Shown piece after piece: positions 58,834 to 64,000 of a DNA stretch of 64,000 nucleotides; positions within the stretch are counted from its first letter, which is position 1; every line of letters begins with the position of its first letter. A model generated the notes under the pieces. It searched no databases. It saw only the letters and a program-made list of their open reading frames with translations, and was not told the DNA's origin. This DNA is from Anthopleura xanthogrammica (lineage: Eukaryota > Cnidaria > Anthozoa > Actiniaria > Actiniidae). A program made the position numbers and the translations under genes. The stretch is taken from positions 1,530,157 to 1,594,156 of the forward strand of contig OZ025212.1 of the NCBI GenBank assembly GCA_964019055.1, given 5' to 3'.

Positions 58834-61831
58834 TCAGACTGACTCGATGTTTAACGACGAGTCTGCATTTGCAAGTCTTGATCCAATTAGTCTTAATCGA
58901 GCTTCAATAGTCGGTGCTATTGATTTGTCCTTGGTTCGAAGAAAGAATGGTAACGTCCCAGAAAATATCACAATGCCACCCATGATGAAAAAGGCGGGAA
59001 TATATGACTGGAAATAATCTGCGATAAAACCTGAAAAAAATAGCGTTGAAAAGTTATTACTAATCACCCATAATAATAAGTTTTACTCTCACACAGCAAA
59101 CGCACTCTAGATCCCAGAGCCCTGCCATTCTTACTGCGCATGCTCGACGAAATGTCTCTCACATTCTGACTGCGCATGCTCGACGAAATGTCTCTCACAT
59201 TTCGTCGAGCATGCGAAGTAAAAAGGGCAGGGCTCTGGGGTCGAGAGTGACAGCAAACGGTGGTATTTTTAGAGAAAAGCGTTTGCGCATGCGTGCGTTT
59301 CAGCACGTTTTCCAAGAATTCAAGCTTTTTAGTGAAAAAAATTTCCTTTTTTTTGAATATACGAAACATTTGTGCACTATATTTTTGTGAGACCAAGATG
59401 CTGTGTTAAAATATAATATTTCCAGAAAATTAGCCCTAAGTTTCAAAAATTAACCTCAAGTTTTGAAGTCGATTTGAAAAGTCAAATTTGCATAATTCAC
59501 CATTTTCCATACATTGGTTCACTGGTCACAGTCAGAGAATTCAGTCGAGTCTGCAATAGTTTCAAAGGATTATTTAAATTCAAACCTTGCAGCCTTTACT
59601 GAATGCTTTGTGTTTGACAAGTGAACCGAGAAACGGAAAGTGGTGACTTATTTGGCACATTTGCATACAGACTATGGGAACGCTCAGACGTTTGATTTTT
59701 TCTCTCGTACAATGAATGAGACGACCAACGTACCTGCAGTTGGAGCCCCCAAGAAGAGCGCGAAGGACGACGTCATCAACCCCATGCTAAAACTCGCAGG
59801 AGATTTCTTGATATCAGTAAAACAAGTTAAAAAGAAAACACACTGAGTTGTTACAAAGGCGCCATTTCCAAGTCCAAAGAAAATAGAAAATATGATAAAA
59901 TGAGTATATATTTTAGCTTGAGTTAATAGTATTAAAGCAATTCCGACCATGAAGGAAGACAGTTGTAGAGCGTGAAGGGAGCTAAGCCATCCTTTGTCCA
60001 GGGCTTTGCCAATAAAGACGCGAATAACAGTGGAACAGACGCCGATGTAGATGAAGAGGAGAGAAGCCTTGGAACCAGGTATGCCATTTTCTTTTGCAAA
60101 CCGTACCTACAAGAAAAAAAATGGCCACTTGCTTCATAATATTTAAAAGTGTGGTTTTACTGGCCATGTTGTAGTGTGGTTTTACTGGCCATGTTGTAGT
60201 GCAACAGTACACTAGACCTTTTCTGAGATGGAGATTATGGTGCATTGTGGTCCGGTATAATCATTCTTTTGTTCATCATGCCTTATATGGTGTTATTTTT
60301 AACGAAAATAGACCACAATGCATCAGTCCTGTTTTTGGAATTCTGAAAATTCCTATCTAATATTTCAGTGCATTTAAGATGATTTGATTTCCCCAAAAAG
60401 GAAAATTGCTGTGCCTTACGGCAAGCCTGTCGTGAAATCACTTTATTAGAATCTTCAGTCTTTTGAAGGACTGATTGTTGCACATAATTTTTTCTCTTAT
60501 TTCCCTTAAACTTTTACCGGAGAAATTTAGTCTTGGTTTTACAGTAAAACCTCTATCAAGCGGCCATCCCCTGGGCGGTCGTTTACTAGAGGTTCTAATG
60601 TACAAGAATTAAAGGACAGGGTTTTCTTACCAGGTGAATCGATGGAACATAAAGTCCAAAAAACGTTAAAAATATAGAGACAGAACCAACGATGAACTTC
60701 GTACTTCGCCACACAGAAAAATCTATCGTCCCCGAGCACCTTGTCTTTCCTACATCAATTTCTATCTCACGGGTAGCAAGCTTTTTATCTTCCTCGTCTT
60801 CCTCTACATTCGGATCAAAGGACACACCTAGGACACTTGAAGCAAACATTATACTGGTCATAATGCGCATGCAGCCTCTCCAACCAAAACTATCAACCAA
60901 TACTTGTAAGACAGGGCCTAAGACAAGGACTCCGAGACTGGAACCAGAAGTAGTTATTCCTACAGCTACAGAAAGATTCTTCTTGAAATATTTCCTTAGG
61001 ATTATCATAAAGGTGTTTATAGCAAAACAGTTGCTAAAGCCAAGAAGCAGTCCGTGCGTGAAGTAGAGGATGTATATATTCTCGACGTAGGAGCTGACAA
61101 TTAGGAAAGTAGCACTGCATAAGCCGCTGCAGATCATTACAGTTCGCTCACCGAAATGTTTAATGATCTTCACTACTAATGGGCCACAGAGGAAGGCAAA
61201 ACCAATTTGCATAGATCCGATCCAAGCTGACAAGAATCGAAAGACAAATAGGTAAGAAATTGATCAATATCTAGAGGAGGAGGGAGGCTACCAATAGGGA
61301 GGAGGTCAAGCTGATGCAGAAGTCTTTGAGCACAGTCAGTCCTTTGCGTACTAGTGTCGCTACAAAGGAATCAAGGGTGCACTTCTCTGGCTCAATTCCT
61401 GGACTCGGCCTCACATGTTCGCCCCATGTAAGAGAATCGGGAATGATACGGGATTCCGGATTCCAAGGGCCGGATTCCGGATTCTAATTTAACCTGGATT
61501 CCGGATTCATCGGTGATTTAGCCGTGCGCTAACTTAGATCAGCCCAGAGGTTGTTTCAGGGTTTGATCTGTGAGTCAGCCGTGCCTTTACGTAGATCAGC
61601 CCAGAGGTTGTTTCAGGTTTTGATAAAAATGTTTGGTTTTGTTTCATTGTGTCTCTTACCTGTGGTACCTCTGCTCGCTCCAAAATGATCACTCAACACG
61701 GGTAACAAAACACCAAAACTAAGCAGATACCCAAACAACAGGGCATTGATCAGCATGCAAGCAAAACACACAATCCACGCCCACGGTCCGTCACGAGGAT
61801 GGGGTGACGCCCAACTGTTGCAAGGTGACAT
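58834..61831 (-). CDS. SLC16-type MFS carrier, gene E
   Basis: Four exons: 61831-61660, 61226-60631, 60106-59734 and 59030-58834; 445 residues, the shortest of the five. Signature RDGPWAWIV. The helix 4-5 motif is eroded: YFKKNLSVAVG, with the usual KRR replaced by KKN. Loop FDPNVEEDEEDK; helix 8 IRVFIGKALD keeps Arg, with Ser at the MCT1 Asp302 place; helix 1 LSFGVLLP, no lysine. The tail is short and ends SSLNIESV. Intron positions and phases equal those of B, C and D. Intron 3 contains a foldback element and a P4 element. It is the first gene of the array in transcription order. The substrate is unknown, and the loss of KRR argues for a distinct role or relaxed constraint. Confidence 0.92.
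59104..59248. mobile_element. foldback element with internal direct duplication (transporter E intron 3)
   Basis: Ends CCCAGAGCCCTGCC and GGCAGGGCTCTGGG are inverted. Inside, ACTGCGCATGCTCGACGAAA plus TGTCTCTCACATT occurs twice in direct order and once inverted. Confidence 0.8.
59499..59645. mobile_element. palindromic element, family P4, copy 2
   Basis: Ends TTTCCATACATTGGTTCACT and AGTGAACCGAGAAACGGAAA; middle GTTTCAAAGGATTATTTAAATT as in the FANCL intron copy. Confidence 0.65.
60146..60204. repeat. 29-bp tandem duplication (transporter E intron 2)
   Basis: AGTGTGGTTTTACTGGCCAT plus GTTGTAGTG-type flank occurs twice back to back. Confidence 0.85.
61511..61622. repeat. 57-bp minisatellite, 2 units (transporter E intron 1)
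   Basis: Two units of the family also found at 27949 and 50309 (GATCAGCCCAGAGGTTGTTT). Preceded at 61449-61510 by GGATTCCGGATTC-type short repeats. Confidence 0.85.
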
Positions 61832-64000
61832 CTAAAAAAAACGTTGAAGAAAACTAAATGTATAATATATTTTAGAGTACTGAAACGCTAAAAACAGGCA
61901 ACATAATACTAAATTGTGCTAATTCTATTGTTTTTGTTGTTTATTTAGTGCTCAGTATTGAGTACCGTATTTGTTTTACTGGTTTAGTGCTAGTACCTTC
62001 TCTAATTTCCAGTTTCCACTCTAGTTTCTATCTTTCTCAAAAAAGACTCTTTTGGTCGGACCCAAAAGTTAGTTTGTATAAGAGGATACGTAGTTTCAAT
62101 CCCCCGATAAGACGCGGCAAATTTCTTAGTCGAAGTTGCCAAGGTCTCTGAGTTTTCTTATCAACTTCTAAGACTCCCGAAATAATGAAGAAGAAGAACT
62201 TGGTAGCCATGTTGGTGCCAATAAACCAAAAAAGATAATGAATATATTTTTTATTTCATAATATTGCTCCTGAGATGCGTGACGAGCATTCTCTGAAGAA
62301 AGAAAAACTTTCTTATCAAATTAATTTTATTAACTTACAGTCTTGATGAGTTTTATTCGTATAGTTTGACTAATCATGCAAGTAATTTTTTTTCTGATTT
62401 CGACTGATAAACAATTCCAACGTCCGGCAACAGATTTCCTGACGATTTTTGCCTTAAAAAGCTGTTCTGGTTCTCATTTATTAGTTACTTTTTGACTGAT
62501 AAACCTATAAGGGAAGGTATTTCAAGGTATTTTGAGTGATTTTACAGAACATTCCGTACCGGTTGCCTGCGGTAAGTCTGCCAATTCAAAAGAGATATTA
62601 TCTGCTTTGTTTGAATTATACTGATGACTCTTACGAAACCTGATTGAAATATGTAAAATATGTAACATAGGGGGATCAAACCTGTCTTCAATTCTGCCAT
62701 ATTTTTTGCACCAATTTCTTTCCTTTTTGACATGTTTAGCTTAGTTCTAAGTGTATATTCTACCACATCATTATTATCAAGTCTTCCTGGGTGGTCATTT
62801 AGAGCAGTGGTTAGCCGAGCTTATTCACCACAGGGTGACCATAAACCACTGAACCACTCAGCCATGAACTCACTGATTTCATACAACGTATCGTTATGAG
62901 CAATCTTATGCCTTATGAACTAAGCCTAAAGTACCTCGTGGTAAAAAAAGATAATAAGAAAAGATACTTCGCTTAAAAAACGAAATAGTTTAAATCATAT
63001 CCGTAGCTTAAAGCAGATGACGAGAACAGAAATATTGGCAATATGTTTGGTTTACTTGTGGTCTAAGAAAATGGCAGTGGCCTAGAACAATAAAACAAGT
63101 ATTACCTACATTTTGACCTTCGCCATTTCAAGATATCTGTCTAAAGAGTACAGCTTAAATTTCTGAACACAAAACTCTTAAGACGTACTTATCGATATGA
63201 TAACATTTGGATAGGCAAGGGCTATGATGTTCAAAGCGTCTGCCATGATATGCACGTCTGTTTATGCAAGTGATCTAAGTGAATCGTAATTTTAGACATT
63301 AAAGCTTAATTTTTTTACCTTTTACGGGAAGAGTTTTCAACCAACTTGTTTTATCGGTAAAAATTAGCCATCTAGTTGATAATCTAAGGGCTGTCGAGTT
63401 GAGGAAGTGCTGACAGCTTCGACGAGCTTAGCAGACGTCGACCTCCGCTGTTGTACCAACGTATGTACATATTTTGAACAATATTTGTTAGTCAAATTTA
63501 ACTCAAACTTAACTTAATTTAATTGGAATTATTCATGAGTTTGAAAATGAGGTCATAAGTGTCGTGGCATTGCAGTTTAAAATTTTCAGTATTGAGTGTG
63601 GTAAAAAAGGTAAATAAATGTCTTCAAAGGTTTAAAAAGTTGGTTAAAAAGTCACAAGTTTCACTGCATGAAAAAAAAAATTTTCACAGAAAAAAAGTTA
63701 CCCTGCTTGCAGAGGTTTTTTCTGCATTTCTCCCCGACCAGCCAGGGTAAAAAAAAGTTGAATTAATATGCTATCAAACTTATAAGACTATCAGTTAGAA
63801 CTTCATCAGAAACACAATTACTTCACACGGCATTATGTCATAAATTGGGAGGAAAAAACGTAAAGCCGTGGGCACCCAGAAATACTAATTCAGAAATAGT
63901 TTATTTTTCCTTGAACAATCTGAAACGACTCTCAACTGAACTACGAAGTTTATCTGACTCAAATCAGTAGAATTTCTTCCAGTTACTCAAGGATAGAGTT
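61832..64000. other. 5' flank of transporter E and intergenic DNA to the window edge
   Basis: AT-rich, no exon, RNA gene or recognised repeat. The ORFs at 61948-62151, 62542-62766 and 63559-63750 have no family features. Confidence 0.5.

Noticed and set aside
62790..62880. tRNA-like wording (AGCAGTGGTTAGCC) near the right end
   Set aside because: No acceptor or T-stem pairing and no box B; the resemblance is limited to one short word.

Overview
This is animal nuclear DNA. Genes are split by short GT-AG introns, tRNA genes sit inside introns, and AT-rich non-coding DNA is crowded with palindromic non-autonomous transposons, minisatellites and a tRNA-derived SINE. Encoded proteins stay close to their vertebrate counterparts in length and motifs (FANCL 374 aa, GMF 142 aa, cornichon 141 aa), and lineage-specific tandem transporter arrays are present. 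An anthozoan cnidarian (coral or sea anemone) is the most likely source; this is inference from style, not from a search. All exon models were built by hand; reading phase closes exactly in every complete model.

Layout. 1-5943: an intronless BTB-BACK-PHR gene (763-2403) followed on the same strand by the 3' exons of an unc-79-like NALCN-complex gene, whose introns hold one tRNA-Gln and three tandem tRNA-Cys genes. 8135-11990 (minus): a 585-aa protein joining a protein kinase to a Ras/Rab-type GTPase, with an N-terminal MG motif and a C-terminal CaaX box. 13150-15429 (plus): cornichon. 18224-20894 (minus) and 21322-26286 (plus): glia maturation factor and FANCL, head to head. 27482-30717 (minus): a stathmin-domain (STMND1-like) gene. 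32027-61831: five tandem SLC16-type (monocarboxylate-transporter-like) genes, all on the minus strand (called A-E here from low to high coordinate), with one intronless vesicular amino-acid transporter-like gene (45023-46324) on the plus strand between B and C.

Working together. The transporter cluster is the only functionally coherent block: five paralogues with the same intron positions and phases, diverging in loops and tails, which indicates growth by tandem duplication. One terminal exon has also been copied between neighbours and is flanked by perfect 44-bp direct repeats. The other genes are unrelated housekeeping or signalling genes. The most novel item is the kinase-GTPase fusion; the next is the duplicated terminal exon that gives transporter C two possible C-termini.
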